A stretch of 64,000 nucleotides of DNA from Bacillus multifaciens (lineage in GTDB: Bacteria; Bacillota; Bacilli; Bacillales; Bacillaceae_G), in contig NZ_JAVBXD010000007.1 in assembly GCF_030756675.1 (NCBI RefSeq), positions 62,001 to 126,000 on the forward strand, written 5' to 3'. Under the pieces are notes generated by a model. That model was not told where the DNA came from, searched no databases, and was given only the letters and a program-made list of their open reading frames with translations. This document shows, in pieces, positions 23,094 to 32,956 of the stretch (position 1 is its first letter; each line of letters opens with the position of its first letter). A program made the position numbers and the translations under genes.

Positions 23094-24094
23094 TGATACA
23101 AAACCTCTTAGAGTCACCTGCAAGCTGGACGAATTTTCTTATCTTTTTCGGATTGGCAACGTTGTTGTTGTTTGTCGTTCTTGGCTTTGTTACATATGGG
23201 ATTTTAGCAGAGCGGAAAGTAATGGGATTTATGCAGGGACGTATCGGACCGAACCAAGTGGGCGGTCGTTTTGGACTCTTGCAAACAGTAGCGGACGTGT
23301 TAAAACTTTTGCTAAAGGAAGATACGATTCCGAAAGCAGCCGATAAACCGCTCTTCATATTAGCACCGGTCATTGCGTTTGCACCGGCATTCATGGTATT
23401 AGCGGTCATTCCGTTTACAGATAAGTTGCAGTTTGCCGATATCGGCGTCGGCTTGCTGTATTATATTGCAGTCTCAGGGGTTACAACAATTGGTGTTGTA
23501 ACCGGGGGCTGGGCATCTAATAATAAATATTCGTTACTCGGCGGAATGCGCGCCGCGGCACAAATGATCTCCTATGAAATTCCACTTGTGATGAGCGTAA
23601 TTGGGGTCATCCTTCTAACAGGCAGCTTAAATTTAAATGATATTGTAGAGGCGCAAGAAGGGGTTTGGTACATTTTCGTGCAGCCAATTGGTTTTATCGT
23701 CTTTTTAATCGCAGCTGTTGCGGAATTGAACCGAACGCCGTTTGATTTACCGGAAGCCGAATCGGAGCTCGTCTCTGGATATCATACGGAGTATTCGGGA
23801 TTTCGCTGGGCGTTCTTTATGCTTTCTGAGTATGTGTATTTCTTCGGAATGGCATCGCTTATGACAGTATTATTTTTAGGAGGTTGGCAGCCAATTCCGT
23901 TTTTAGCGTTTATTCCAGGAGCTGTTTGGTTTGCGCTCAAATTTAGTGCAGTTGTCTTTCTGTTAATTTGGTTCCGCGTAACGTTCCCGCGTATACGAGG
24001 CGATCAATTAATGGAGTTTGGCTGGAAAGTATTACTGCCGGTAGCACTTGCGAATATTTTCTTAGCAGCATTGATAAAAGAATTGTTCTTCTAA
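23093..24094 (+). CDS. nuoH: Complex I subunit H
   Basis: A 333-residue subunit with eight membrane helices that forms the entry of the quinone channel. Motifs ILAERKVMGFMQGRIGPNQVG (split across 37-58), ELNRTPFDLPEAESELVSGYHTEYSG (about 212-238) and RIRGDQLMEFGWK are conserved. ATG 23093 overlaps the nuoD stop by one base, with GGGGAGG ten bases upstream; GTG 23090 is a possible alternative. Confidence 0.93.
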   Translation: MIQNLLESPASWTNFLIFFGLATLLLFVVLGFVTYGILAERKVMGFMQGRIGPNQVGGRFGLLQTVADVLKLLLKEDTIPKAADKPLFILAPVIAFAPAFMVLAVIPFTDKLQFADIGVGLLYYIAVSGVTTIGVVTGGWASNNKYSLLGGMRAAAQMISYEIPLVMSVIGVILLTGSLNLNDIVEAQEGVWYIFVQPIGFIVFLIAAVAELNRTPFDLPEAESELVSGYHTEYSGFRWAFFMLSEYVYFFGMASLMTVLFLGGWQPIPFLAFIPGAVWFALKFSAVVFLLIWFRVTFPRIRGDQLMEFGWKVLLPVALANIFLAALIKELFF

Positions 24095-24115
24095 TCTAAA
24101 GGGGGCAGGAGTACA

Positions 24116-24535
24116 ATGAAGGGTTTATTTAAAGGTTTAAAATATACACTTAGCAATTTAAGTAAGAAGAAAGTAACGTACGACTATCCAAATCAGCCAC
24201 TACCACTCCCAGATCGCTTTCGCGGTATTCAAAAGTTCTATCCAGAAAAGTGTATCGTTTGTAATCAATGCGCAAATATTTGTCCGACAGACTGTATTCA
24301 ACTAACAGGGAAAAAGCACCCAGATCCAGAGAAGAAAGGGAAAATCATTGATACGTATGATATTAATTTCGAAATTTGTATTCTTTGCGATCTTTGTACG
24401 GAAGTTTGCCCGACAGAAGCCATTGTGATGACAAATAACTTTGAGCTAGCCGAATATTCGCGTGATGACTTATTTAAAAACTTACAGTGGCTTGATGAAA
24501 ATGATCAGCATGTGAGAAGGGAGAATAAAGTATGA
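24116..24535 (+). CDS. nuoI: Complex I subunit I (two 4Fe-4S clusters)
   Basis: A 139-residue ferredoxin-like subunit. The two cluster motifs are CIVCNQCANICP and CILCDLCTEVCP, for clusters N6a and N6b. Because nuoE, F and G are missing from the operon, electrons probably enter the complex here from an unidentified donor. It overlaps nuoJ by four bases. Confidence 0.95.
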   Translation: MKGLFKGLKYTLSNLSKKKVTYDYPNQPLPLPDRFRGIQKFYPEKCIVCNQCANICPTDCIQLTGKKHPDPEKKGKIIDTYDINFEICILCDLCTEVCPTEAIVMTNNFELAEYSRDDLFKNLQWLDENDQHVRRENKV

Positions 24536-25056
24536 GCGGTGAGTTAGTAGCGTTTTTAGCATTAGCCCTGCTCGCGGTCATGGGCGGTGTACTTATGCTG
24601 AGCTTAACGAAAGTGATGCATATGATGCTCGCTTTAGTGTTTACATTCCTTAGTATTGCCGGGCTTTATTTCATGCTGTCAGCAGAATTTGTCGGGGTTG
24701 TCCAAATTCTGATTTATTCCGGTGCGATTACGATCATTATGATTTTTGGCATTATGTTAACGAAGCATAATGATCAAGAAGAATTGCGCTTTGGCTGGCG
24801 GAAACTCATTGTTTTTCTTGCTGTGGTCATCTTTGGTGCGGTGCTGTATTTTGCGGTGAATAACGTCGACTTCGAAAGTGGACGTGTTCAAGATGGTACG
24901 GTGCTTCATGAACAAAATACACGTCAGATCGGAGAGTTGTTGTATTCGAAATATATAATACCGTTCGAGTTAACGTCTGTTGTATTACTGGTTGCCCTTG
25001 TGGGTGCAATTGTACTTGCGAAGAGGGACGAGAAAAAGGAGGATTCGCATGAATAG
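24532..25056 (+). CDS. nuoJ: Complex I subunit J
   Basis: A 174-residue membrane subunit with five helices. The conserved helix [22 protein letters not shown] (about 61-82, with the pi-bulge region) is clear. It couples quinone reduction to proton pumping. It is translationally coupled to nuoI (ATGA) and overlaps nuoK by eight bases. Confidence 0.93.
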   Translation: MSGELVAFLALALLAVMGGVLMLSLTKVMHMMLALVFTFLSIAGLYFMLSAEFVGVVQILIYSGAITIIMIFGIMLTKHNDQEELRFGWRKLIVFLAVVIFGAVLYFAVNNVDFESGRVQDGTVLHEQNTRQIGELLYSKYIIPFELTSVVLLVALVGAIVLAKRDEKKEDSHE

Positions 25057-25363
25057 TATTCCAGCTTCTGCGTACCTGACGCTTGCGATTATATTGTTTT
25101 GCATCGGTTTATTTGGAGCACTAACGAAGCGCAATACAGTAATTGTATTGGTTTGTATTGAGCTTATGTTAAATGCGGCGAACTTAAATTTAGTTGCCTT
25201 TAGTAAATTAGGGATGTTTCCAAATTTAAAGGGACAAATTTTTTCATTGTTCACAATGTCCGTTGCTGCAGCAGAAGCAGCGGTTGGTTTGGCGATTTTA
25301 ATTGCTCTATATAGAAACCGCGCAACTGTTAATACGGATGAAATGGATTCGCTAAAGCATTAA
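25049..25363 (+). CDS. nuoK: Complex I subunit K
   Basis: A 104-residue antiporter-like small subunit with three helices. The two buried glutamates are in [13 protein letters not shown] and [14 protein letters not shown] 25049 follows AAAGGAGG seven bases upstream; upstream in-frame codons belong to nuoJ sequence in another frame. Confidence 0.95.
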   Translation: MNSIPASAYLTLAIILFCIGLFGALTKRNTVIVLVCIELMLNAANLNLVAFSKLGMFPNLKGQIFSLFTMSVAAAEAAVGLAILIALYRNRATVNTDEMDSLKH

Positions 25364-25392
25364 GGTAATGACCGAAAAGGGGGGAGAAATTC

Positions 25393-27258
25393 ATGATGGA
25401 TTATGCATGGTTAATACCGCTTTTCCCGCTTGTGTCTTTCGTTTTACTCGTGATGTTTGGCAAGAGGCTAAAGGAAGGAAGCAGCTGGCTTGGCATCTTG
25501 CTTACCTTTCTTTCATTTGCGGGTGCGGTAGTTGTATTAATAGAACGGCTATCATCAGAAACGGTAAAGCAGCAATGGACTTGGCTCCAAATCGGAGATG
25601 TGAACATTTCTTTTGGTTTTGAAGTAAATGCATTAAACGCATTAATGCTCTTTATTGTCACACTTGTCAGTTTGCTCGTTCATATGTATTCGAAAGGGTA
25701 TATGCACGGTGATGAAAGACTCCATATCTTTTATGCATACTTAGGGTTATTTACATTTGCAATGCTTGGGCTTGTTATCTCTACTAACTTATTACAGCTT
25801 TATATATTCTGGGAGTTAGTAGGACTCGGTTCCTTCTTATTAATTGGTTTCTATTTCTTTAAAGAAGAAGCAAAGGCAGCTGCAAAAAAAGCATTTATTA
25901 TGACGCGTATCGGTGATGTAGGCTTGTTTATTGGGATGATTCTATTATTCTGGCAAGTTGGCAGCTTTGATTACAATGTAATTTTTCAATCCGTACAAGC
26001 TGGAGACATTTCGCAGGCGATGATTACATTAACCGCGATTTTAATCTTCGTCGGCGCAATTGGGAAATCAGGTCAGTTTCCGCTCCATACGTGGCTTCCA
26101 GATGCGATGGAAGGTCCGACGCCAGTATCAGCGCTGATCCATGCGGCGACGATGGTCGCTGCTGGGGTATATTTAGTTGCTACGATGTTCCCGCTTTTCG
26201 CAGCGAGCGAAGCGGCGATGCAAACTGTTGCAATTGTTGGTGGTATTACGGCAATTTTTGCAGCATCTATCGGTATCGTGCAAACGGACATTAAGCGTGT
26301 ATTAGCGTATTCCACAGTGAGTCAGCTTGGTTATATGATGCTTGCGCTCGGTTCTGCAGGGTACGTGGCGGGGGTGTTTCATTTAACGACGCACGCTTTC
26401 TTTAAAGCATTATTGTTCTTAGCGGCCGGCAGCGTCATTCATGCGGTGCATACGCAAAACATTGAAGAAATGGGCGGCTTGTTTAAGAAGATGAAAGTGA
26501 CCGGCTCATTGTTTTTAATTGGAACGTTTGCGATTAGCGGTGTTCCGTTATTTTCTGGTTTCTTTAGTAAGGATGAAATTTTAGCGGCGACGTGGGAGCG
26601 CGGCAACTACGGTTTATTCGTCCTTGCGGTAATCGCAGCTTTCTTCACAGCCTTCTATATGTTCCGCTTGTACTTCCTTGTCTTCACGGGAGAGGCGCGC
26701 GGGGAGCAGAAACATGTGCATGAGTCTCCAAAGGTCATGACGGTGCCAATGATGGTTCTTGGCGTTCTAGCGATTGGGGCTGGTTATGTGAATACACCTT
26801 GGTTCGGAACGTTTCTTGGGGATTGGCTTACAAAAGACGCGGCGTTTCAAGTGAGAGAGGTTCATGGCCCGGCCTGGATTATGATCGTGGCAACGCTCGT
26901 TTCATTGGCTGGGATTGGCTTAGCGTATTTGATCTATGGAAAACATACAATTTCTCGTGATTGGCTTGGCGGAAAGAACGCTGCCATGTATAGCTTGCTG
27001 AAGGAGAAATATTATATTGATGAATTGTATAGCGTAACAGTGCTTCCGCTCGTGAAAGGAATTGCATATGTTCTATATTTCTTTGAAACGTATATTGTGG
27101 AAGGAGCTATGCAGCTCATTGGCGGCATCGTAAAAGGCGTGAGTACGATTGGCTCGAAACTACAAAACGGACAAGTGCAAATGTATGGCACAGTTACAGC
27201 GGTTTGCTTAGCTGCACTCGTAGTGATTCTGTTATTGACAGGGGGGTATGGGCAATGA
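25393..27258 (+). CDS. nuoL: Complex I subunit L (antiporter-like)
   Basis: A 621-residue membrane subunit with about 14-16 helices and the long lateral C-terminal helix. The conserved ELVGLGSFLLIGFYF glutamate, the lysine in GAIGKSGQFPLHTWLPDAME and the HAATMVAAGVYL segment mark the proton channel. ATG 25393 and ATG 25396 are adjacent; GGGGGAG precedes. Its stop overlaps nuoM. Confidence 0.95.
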   Translation: MMDYAWLIPLFPLVSFVLLVMFGKRLKEGSSWLGILLTFLSFAGAVVVLIERLSSETVKQQWTWLQIGDVNISFGFEVNALNALMLFIVTLVSLLVHMYSKGYMHGDERLHIFYAYLGLFTFAMLGLVISTNLLQLYIFWELVGLGSFLLIGFYFFKEEAKAAAKKAFIMTRIGDVGLFIGMILLFWQVGSFDYNVIFQSVQAGDISQAMITLTAILIFVGAIGKSGQFPLHTWLPDAMEGPTPVSALIHAATMVAAGVYLVATMFPLFAASEAAMQTVAIVGGITAIFAASIGIVQTDIKRVLAYSTVSQLGYMMLALGSAGYVAGVFHLTTHAFFKALLFLAAGSVIHAVHTQNIEEMGGLFKKMKVTGSLFLIGTFAISGVPLFSGFFSKDEILAATWERGNYGLFVLAVIAAFFTAFYMFRLYFLVFTGEARGEQKHVHESPKVMTVPMMVLGVLAIGAGYVNTPWFGTFLGDWLTKDAAFQVREVHGPAWIMIVATLVSLAGIGLAYLIYGKHTISRDWLGGKNAAMYSLLKEKYYIDELYSVTVLPLVKGIAYVLYFFETYIVEGAMQLIGGIVKGVSTIGSKLQNGQVQMYGTVTAVCLAALVVILLLTGGYGQ

Positions 27259-28757
27259 GTTCCTTTCTATTATCTTTCTTCATTTTCTCCCCGCTGCTCT
27301 GTATCATCCTGCTGGCATTTGTACCAAAGAAAGAAGAAAGAGCGGCGAGGATTGTTGGTTTGCTCGGAACATTACTTCCGCTTGGGTCCGCGCTCTTTAT
27401 CGCAAGTACATATGCATCGGGAAAAAGTTTAACGATGTTTGCAGAAAAGGTAAAGTGGATTCAATTTGGAAACTTTCCAAGCGTAGAGAAAGAACTGTTT
27501 ACCATTTATTACGAACTTGGCATTGATGGATTCTCACTCGTTATGATGTTCCTTACGGCATTATTGGCGACATTGGCAGCTATTACAGCCTTTTCCGTTA
27601 CAAAGCACGTAAAAGGTTTCTATATGCTCTTGCTTATGCTTGAAGTCGGTATGCTCGGCGTCTTCGCTGCCGAAAATTTGCTGCTGTTCTTCGTCTTCTT
27701 TGAAATGACACTGCCAGCTATGTTTTTACTTGTTGGGAAATGGGGCAAATTTAGCAGTGAAAAAGCGGCGTACAGCTATTTAATTTATAACGGCATCGGG
27801 TCAGCAATTTTGCTTATTGCTTTTTCCATTTTATTTGCAAGAGCAGGTACAACGAATATTGCAGAGCTGCAAGCCGTTTTAGCAGGAAAAGAAATGACAA
27901 CGGTTGGTGAACTGTCTAATTCCTTGCAGTTCGGTTTATTTCTAGCGATTATGATTGCATTCATGATTAAACTTCCAGTCTTTCCGCTGCATCGCTGGAT
28001 GGTGAATGTCCACGTGGAGGCGCACCCAGCGGTAGTTATGCTGCATGCAGGTGTTCTCTTAAAGATTGGAGCATACGGGATTGTCCGTTTTGGAATGGGA
28101 CTGTTCCCGGAGCAGTTTGAAAAATTCGCTATGTTCCTAGGGGTTTTAGGAGTTATTAATTTGCTGTACGGAGCACTCTTAGCACTTGTTCAAACAGATT
28201 TTCGGAAGGTGCTTGCATATTCTAGTATTTCGCATATGGGAATTGTATTAATTGGTTTAGCCGCGCTGAACGCGGCAGGAATGAAAGGGGCATTGTTCCA
28301 AGTCGTTTCCCACGGTTTAATTGCGGCGCTGTTATTTTTCTTGCTTGGTATAATCGAGCAGCGCTTTCATACTTCTGACATTACAAAACTTGGCGGCTTA
28401 GCGAAGCAAGTGCCAGTGCTTAGCGGATTCTTGTTAGCGGGAAGTATGGCTTCGCTCGGACTTCCTGGAATGTCCGGCTTTGTAAGTGAATTTCTCGCAT
28501 TTCTTGGCTTATTTCAGGAGCACAGAGTATTAGCGGCGGTGGGGGCAATCGGTATTATTTTAACAGCTGTGTACGTACTCCGGGCGGCGATGCAAGTTAT
28601 ATTTGGAAAAAGCGAGTGCGAAGCGAAGAGCGATATACACGGATTGGAGTATATTCCAGCGATAATTTTGCTGACGTGTATCCTTGTGATTGGTATTTTG
28701 CCAGATGTACTAGGTGAACCACTTCGTGACACATTACAGTCGTTAGGGGGTAGATAG
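27255..28757 (+). CDS. nuoM: Complex I subunit M (antiporter-like)
   Basis: A 500-residue antiporter-type subunit. The glutamate in FFEMTLPAMFLLVG, the lysine in FMIKLPVFPLHRWMVNVHVEAHP and the KVLAYSSISHMGIVL motif are present. ATG 27255 overlaps the nuoL stop (ATGA) with GGGGGG upstream; earlier in-frame codons lie within nuoL and are rejected. Confidence 0.95.
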   Translation: MSSFLLSFFIFSPLLCIILLAFVPKKEERAARIVGLLGTLLPLGSALFIASTYASGKSLTMFAEKVKWIQFGNFPSVEKELFTIYYELGIDGFSLVMMFLTALLATLAAITAFSVTKHVKGFYMLLLMLEVGMLGVFAAENLLLFFVFFEMTLPAMFLLVGKWGKFSSEKAAYSYLIYNGIGSAILLIAFSILFARAGTTNIAELQAVLAGKEMTTVGELSNSLQFGLFLAIMIAFMIKLPVFPLHRWMVNVHVEAHPAVVMLHAGVLLKIGAYGIVRFGMGLFPEQFEKFAMFLGVLGVINLLYGALLALVQTDFRKVLAYSSISHMGIVLIGLAALNAAGMKGALFQVVSHGLIAALLFFLLGIIEQRFHTSDITKLGGLAKQVPVLSGFLLAGSMASLGLPGMSGFVSEFLAFLGLFQEHRVLAAVGAIGIILTAVYVLRAAMQVIFGKSECEAKSDIHGLEYIPAIILLTCILVIGILPDVLGEPLRDTLQSLGGR

Positions 28758-28758
28758 A

Positions 28759-30285
28759 ATGGATATGAAAACATTACTAGGCTTATCATGGCATTTAATG
28801 ACGCCAGAATTTATCCTGCTTGGCGGGGCTATTCTTCTATCACTTCTTGATTTGTTTGCAAAACAATCGTTTCAGCGCCGAAATTTAGCATACGGGGCAA
28901 TTGGAACGGCTGTGCTCGCACTTGCGCAGCTCGTGACATTATACGGTGCACCGGCTGGAGAGATTTTAGATGGATCTTTTATTTTAGACGGATTTTCAAA
29001 AGCATTTAAAACGCTCTTATTGCTCGGCGGCATTCTTGTATTATTTCTTGCGGTGAGCGATGATGATAAGCAGCCGATTGAAGACATGGGAGAATATTAT
29101 TACTTATTTTTAACGGCGCTTCTTGGTGCAATGTTTATGGCATCTAGCAGTGATTTTATTACGCTGTTTGTCGGTCTTGAGTTATTGTCATTGTCTTCGT
29201 ACATTTTAGTGGGCATTCGTAAGAACAATAAAGCTTCGAATGAAGCGGCGATGAAGTATGTCATAAACGGTGGTATTTCTACGGCAATTACGTTGTTTGG
29301 AATGAGCTATTTGTACGGACTGACAGGTTCAACAAATATTTTAGATATGCAGCGTTTGTTTGCACAAGGTGTGAGCGGTGATATACAACTTTTGCTGTCG
29401 CTTGCGTTTATCCTGCTTTTTGTCGGTTTATCTTTCAAGATTGCGACTGTCCCATTTCATATGTGGGCACCTGATGTGTACGAAGGAGCAGCAACGCCTG
29501 TTACGGCATTCTTAGCAACTGTATCGAAAATTGCTGGGTTTGTAATGATTGTACGCATTTTCTTAATTATTTTCGGAACTATTCCTGTGCAAAATAGGGA
29601 AGCATCACTATTTGGTAATATGAGCATCTATCTTGCCGTTCTTGCTGGGATAACGATGATTATTGGAAATAGCGTTGCTTTAAAGCAGTGCAGTATAAAG
29701 CGGATGTTTGCGTACTCAGGGATGGCGCATGCTGGTTATTTACTCGTACCGCTTGTTGTGATGTCACCATTTCTTATGGATAGCATGTGGTTTTATATGC
29801 TTGCTTATGTACTGATGAATATCGGGGCATTTGCAATTATCCATGGTATAATCTTACAAACGGGACAGGAAAATACGACTGCTTTTGCTGGTTTGTATAA
29901 ACGATCACCGTTTATGGCGATTATGATGACAATTTTTATTCTGTCACTTGCTGGTATTCCTGGGACAGCCGGATTTATCGGGAAGATTAACATCTTTTTA
30001 GGAGCATTTATCGTCCAGCCAGCTCATTACGTGCTAGCATCCATTATGATGGGGACAACGGTTATCTCATTTGTTTACTATTTCCGCATTTTGCAGCAAA
30101 TGTTTTTTCGCCGGGCAGAAAGTGAGGAGCGCATCGTCCTTCCGGTTAACTTAAAAATTGTTGTAAGTATTTGCGCGATTGCAACGGTTGTACTCGGTAT
30201 ATTACCGGTAAGCGGTTACAATTTCTTTTACGATTATTTTCCACTTATGAAGGATTTCTTCTTTCTTGGGAACATGGTACAATAG
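28759..30285 (+). CDS. nuoN: Complex I subunit N (antiporter-like)
   Basis: A 508-residue subunit, last of the operon. FVGLELLSLSSYILVG, the lysine in SFKIATVPFHMWAPDVYEG and KRMFAYSGMAHAGYLL are the conserved channel motifs. It starts one base after the nuoM stop and ends in an intrinsic terminator. Confidence 0.95.
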   Translation: MDMKTLLGLSWHLMTPEFILLGGAILLSLLDLFAKQSFQRRNLAYGAIGTAVLALAQLVTLYGAPAGEILDGSFILDGFSKAFKTLLLLGGILVLFLAVSDDDKQPIEDMGEYYYLFLTALLGAMFMASSSDFITLFVGLELLSLSSYILVGIRKNNKASNEAAMKYVINGGISTAITLFGMSYLYGLTGSTNILDMQRLFAQGVSGDIQLLLSLAFILLFVGLSFKIATVPFHMWAPDVYEGAATPVTAFLATVSKIAGFVMIVRIFLIIFGTIPVQNREASLFGNMSIYLAVLAGITMIIGNSVALKQCSIKRMFAYSGMAHAGYLLVPLVVMSPFLMDSMWFYMLAYVLMNIGAFAIIHGIILQTGQENTTAFAGLYKRSPFMAIMMTIFILSLAGIPGTAGFIGKINIFLGAFIVQPAHYVLASIMMGTTVISFVYYFRILQQMFFRRAESEERIVLPVNLKIVVSICAIATVVLGILPVSGYNFFYDYFPLMKDFFFLGNMVQ

Positions 30286-30294
30286 TACAAACTT

Positions 30295-30330
30295 AAAGTG
30301 TAGAGCATAAACTCTGCACTTTTTATTTTG
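30295..30330 (+). terminator. Terminator of the nuo operon
   Basis: AAAGTGTAGAG and CTCTGCACTTT form an 11 bp stem with one mismatch, followed by T-rich sequence. Confidence 0.85.
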
Positions 30331-30410
30331 GTAAATTTTAGTTTACTACACGTGTGGTAAACAAGGTTCAGACGAGAAGTTTCTCGTTAGAGCAGGAGGG
30401 TCGATTTATT

Positions 30411-30647
30411 ATGGCACAAATTTTAGGGCAACAAGCACTCATTGCAATTGTGTCGCATTTATTGTTTATTACCATCACGTGGTGGGCGCTGCAAGGTCTT
30501 CATCTAGAACGATTAATGAAGCCGGGGAAAGTCATGCAAACGAGGATCCTTCTTATTCTTGTAACGATTGCCATCGGTGCATCGGTAAGTAACTTTTTCC
30601 TTGATTATTTAGGGTATTCAAAGAGTTTAACGTACCTTGTAAAGTAA
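30411..30647 (+). CDS. ywzB: DUF1146 small membrane protein YwzB
   Basis: A 78-residue protein with two membrane helices. The core SHLLFITITWWALQGLHLE is the DUF1146 hallmark. Function is unknown; in B. subtilis it is also close to ywmB and murAA. ATG 30411 has CAGGAGGGT upstream at good spacing, so the longer frame from 30,354 is not used. Probably cotranscribed with ywmB and murA. Confidence 0.85.
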   Translation: MAQILGQQALIAIVSHLLFITITWWALQGLHLERLMKPGKVMQTRILLILVTIAIGASVSNFFLDYLGYSKSLTYLVK

Positions 30648-30708
30648 AAAAGTACAACGTATAGAACCATCCTTCTCCGTCAACAATGGGGACTAGGAGG
30701 GGATGAAC

Positions 30709-31416
30709 GTGAAAAAAATGCAAGCCATGATGTTGATTGTCGTGAGTGTAGTTATTTTTTTGGTTGGATATCGAGAAATGAAACCTGTGAGCGATCAGGA
30801 AAAGATGGAAAGTATGATTGCTGCTTTAGAAAAGAACGGTGCTGATGTTCAGCGGTGGTCTTGGTTAGCAAGGGAGACAAGAACAATTTCAAATATACAT
30901 ACGTTTGAAAAGCTGTTAAGTCAAGTGAAGGAACGTGCAAATGTAGTAGAATGGAAAATTGAGCAGTCTAAAGACGGCTACAAAGCAACTGCACAAAAAA
31001 AATTTTCTTCATATGAAGAAAGACTAGTAGTTACTTGGACAATGGAAAATACTAAAGAAAACACTTTCGTTATATATGAAGTGAGCGGAACAAAATGGGA
31101 CCCGAAATATACAGATAAAACGATTCAAATTTTTGATACAAAACCAAAAATTTATACTTGTATTCAAGGTGCGCTCAGTGATAAGATTGAAGGTGTTTTG
31201 CAAGATAAAACAAATGAAGTTTTGAAAGATCTTTCAGCAAGAACGATTGAAAAAATAGAAGAAAGAGCATTTGTGTCAGTCTCCGCATATAATAAAAAAT
31301 GGAATGACGCTCTTTCGACAAATAAAGAGAAAATCAATGTGCAAATAGCAATACGTTCTACGAACAACAAGAATACAATTGTGGTTGGCACACCGATCAT
31401 AACTTCTGAGTATTGA
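30709..31416 (+). CDS. ywmB: YwmB family protein (TATA-box-binding-protein-like fold)
   Basis: A 235-residue protein with an N-terminal membrane anchor or signal (residues 5-20) and an extracytoplasmic domain. It matches YwmB in size, position and pattern; the family (DUF1779) has a structure resembling a TATA-binding protein but no known role in transcription. GTG 30709 is preferred because AGGAGG is then eight bases upstream; ATG 30703 would be only two bases from it. It lies 34 bases before murA. Confidence 0.8.
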   Translation: MKKMQAMMLIVVSVVIFLVGYREMKPVSDQEKMESMIAALEKNGADVQRWSWLARETRTISNIHTFEKLLSQVKERANVVEWKIEQSKDGYKATAQKKFSSYEERLVVTWTMENTKENTFVIYEVSGTKWDPKYTDKTIQIFDTKPKIYTCIQGALSDKIEGVLQDKTNEVLKDLSARTIEKIEERAFVSVSAYNKKWNDALSTNKEKINVQIAIRSTNNKNTIVVGTPIITSEY

Positions 31417-31450
31417 ATAGATGTGAAAAAAGGACACGGAGGGGAATAAC

Positions 31451-32755
31451 TTGGAAAAGATCATCGTCCGTGGCGGAAAGCGGTTGAACGGCACAGTGCG
31501 CGTAGAGGGCGCAAAAAACGCTGTATTACCTATAATCGCTGCAGCCCTATTAGCGAGTGATGGAAAGAATGTACTATCTGAAGTACCAGAACTGTCAGAT
31601 GTATACACAATTAATGAGGTATTGCGTCATTTGAATGCAGAAGTATCTTTTGCAAACAATGAAGTAACAATTGACGCATCAAAAGAACTAAACATCGAAG
31701 CACCATTTGAATATGTACGTAAAATGCGCGCGTCCGTTCTTGTAATGGGACCGCTTTTAGCACGTAATGGTCGTGCACGTATTGCGCTTCCTGGCGGATG
31801 TGCAATCGGTTCACGTCCAATTGACCAACATTTAAAAGGCTTTGAAGCAATGGGAGCAAAAGTGAAGGTTGGTAACGGATTTGTTGAGGCGTATGTAGAC
31901 GGTAAGTTAACAGGTGCGAAAATTTACTTAGATTTCCCGAGCGTAGGGGCAACAGAAAACATTATGTCTGCCGCTGTATTAGCAGAAGGAACAACAGTTA
32001 TTGAAAACGTAGCAAAAGAACCAGAGATCGTAGACTTAGCGAACTTCTTAAATGCAATGGGAGCAAAAGTACGTGGTGCTGGAACTGGCACAATTCGTAT
32101 CGAAGGTGTCGATAAATTATATGGTGCAAACCATTCCATTATTCCTGATCGTGTTGAAGCAGGAACATTTATGGTTGCAGCAGCAATTACAGGCGGAAAC
32201 GTGTTAATTGAAAATGCTGTACCAGAACATTTACGCTCTATTACAGCGAAAATGGAAGAAATGGGAGTTACAATTGTTGAGGAAAACGAAGGTATTCGTA
32301 TTATCGGTCCTGAGAAGTTAAAAGCGGCTGATATTAAAACGATGCCACACCCAGGATTCCCAACAGACATGCAATCACAAATGATGGCATTATTACTGAA
32401 AGCAAATGGCACAAGCATGATTACAGAAACAGTATTCGAAAACCGTTTCATGCATGTGGAAGAGTTCCGTCGTATGAATGCAGATATTAAAATCGAAGGC
32501 CGTTCTGTAATTATGAATGGACCAGGGAACCTGCAAGGTGCTGAAGTAGCAGCAACTGATTTACGCGCTGCAGCAGCATTAATCTTAGCTGGTTTAGTAT
32601 CTGAAGGTCATACGCGTGTAACAGAATTAAAACACCTTGACCGCGGATATGTAAACTTCCATGGTAAGTTAGCTGCATTAGGTGCAGATATTGAACGTGT
32701 AACTGAACAAGTAGCGGAAGTAGTAGAACAACAAGTATCTGATCTTCACGCTTAA
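31451..32755 (+). CDS. murA: UDP-N-acetylglucosamine 1-carboxyvinyltransferase
   Basis: A 434-residue enzyme for the first committed step of peptidoglycan synthesis, transferring enolpyruvate from PEP to UDP-GlcNAc. The loop cysteine that fosfomycin alkylates is Cys117 in [11 protein letters not shown]. The N-terminal [20 protein letters not shown] and the GFPTDMQ motif are conserved. Position between ywmB and spoIID matches murAA of B. subtilis. TTG 31451 is the start, with GGAGGGG upstream. Confidence 0.93.
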   Translation: MEKIIVRGGKRLNGTVRVEGAKNAVLPIIAAALLASDGKNVLSEVPELSDVYTINEVLRHLNAEVSFANNEVTIDASKELNIEAPFEYVRKMRASVLVMGPLLARNGRARIALPGGCAIGSRPIDQHLKGFEAMGAKVKVGNGFVEAYVDGKLTGAKIYLDFPSVGATENIMSAAVLAEGTTVIENVAKEPEIVDLANFLNAMGAKVRGAGTGTIRIEGVDKLYGANHSIIPDRVEAGTFMVAAAITGGNVLIENAVPEHLRSITAKMEEMGVTIVEENEGIRIIGPEKLKAADIKTMPHPGFPTDMQSQMMALLLKANGTSMITETVFENRFMHVEEFRRMNADIKIEGRSVIMNGPGNLQGAEVAATDLRAAAALILAGLVSEGHTRVTELKHLDRGYVNFHGKLAALGADIERVTEQVAEVVEQQVSDLHA

Positions 32756-32760
32756 TCAGG

Positions 32761-32797
32761 ATAGCTTCTATGCAAAGGCATGGGAGCTATTTTTTTA
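32761..32797 (+). terminator. Terminator after murA
   Basis: ATAGCTTCTATGC and GCATGGGAGCTAT pair with two mismatches around a short loop, followed by T7. Confidence 0.85.
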
Positions 32798-32956
32798 TGC
32801 ATTATTATTGTTATAGTCAAGAAACATAATATTTATGCCTGTTTCATTTAAAATTCTAAAAATTAAAACAAAAAATAGATGAAGAAGAACGTGTTCTAAA
32901 TGCTTGTCTTACTCCATAAGAATGAAATGAGTCTAATTTCATAGTGGAGGAAGATC

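Noticed and set aside
32880-32956. Sigma-E promoter for spoIID
   Set aside because: A CATAAGAA box near 32,918 lacks a convincing -35 element at the right distance.
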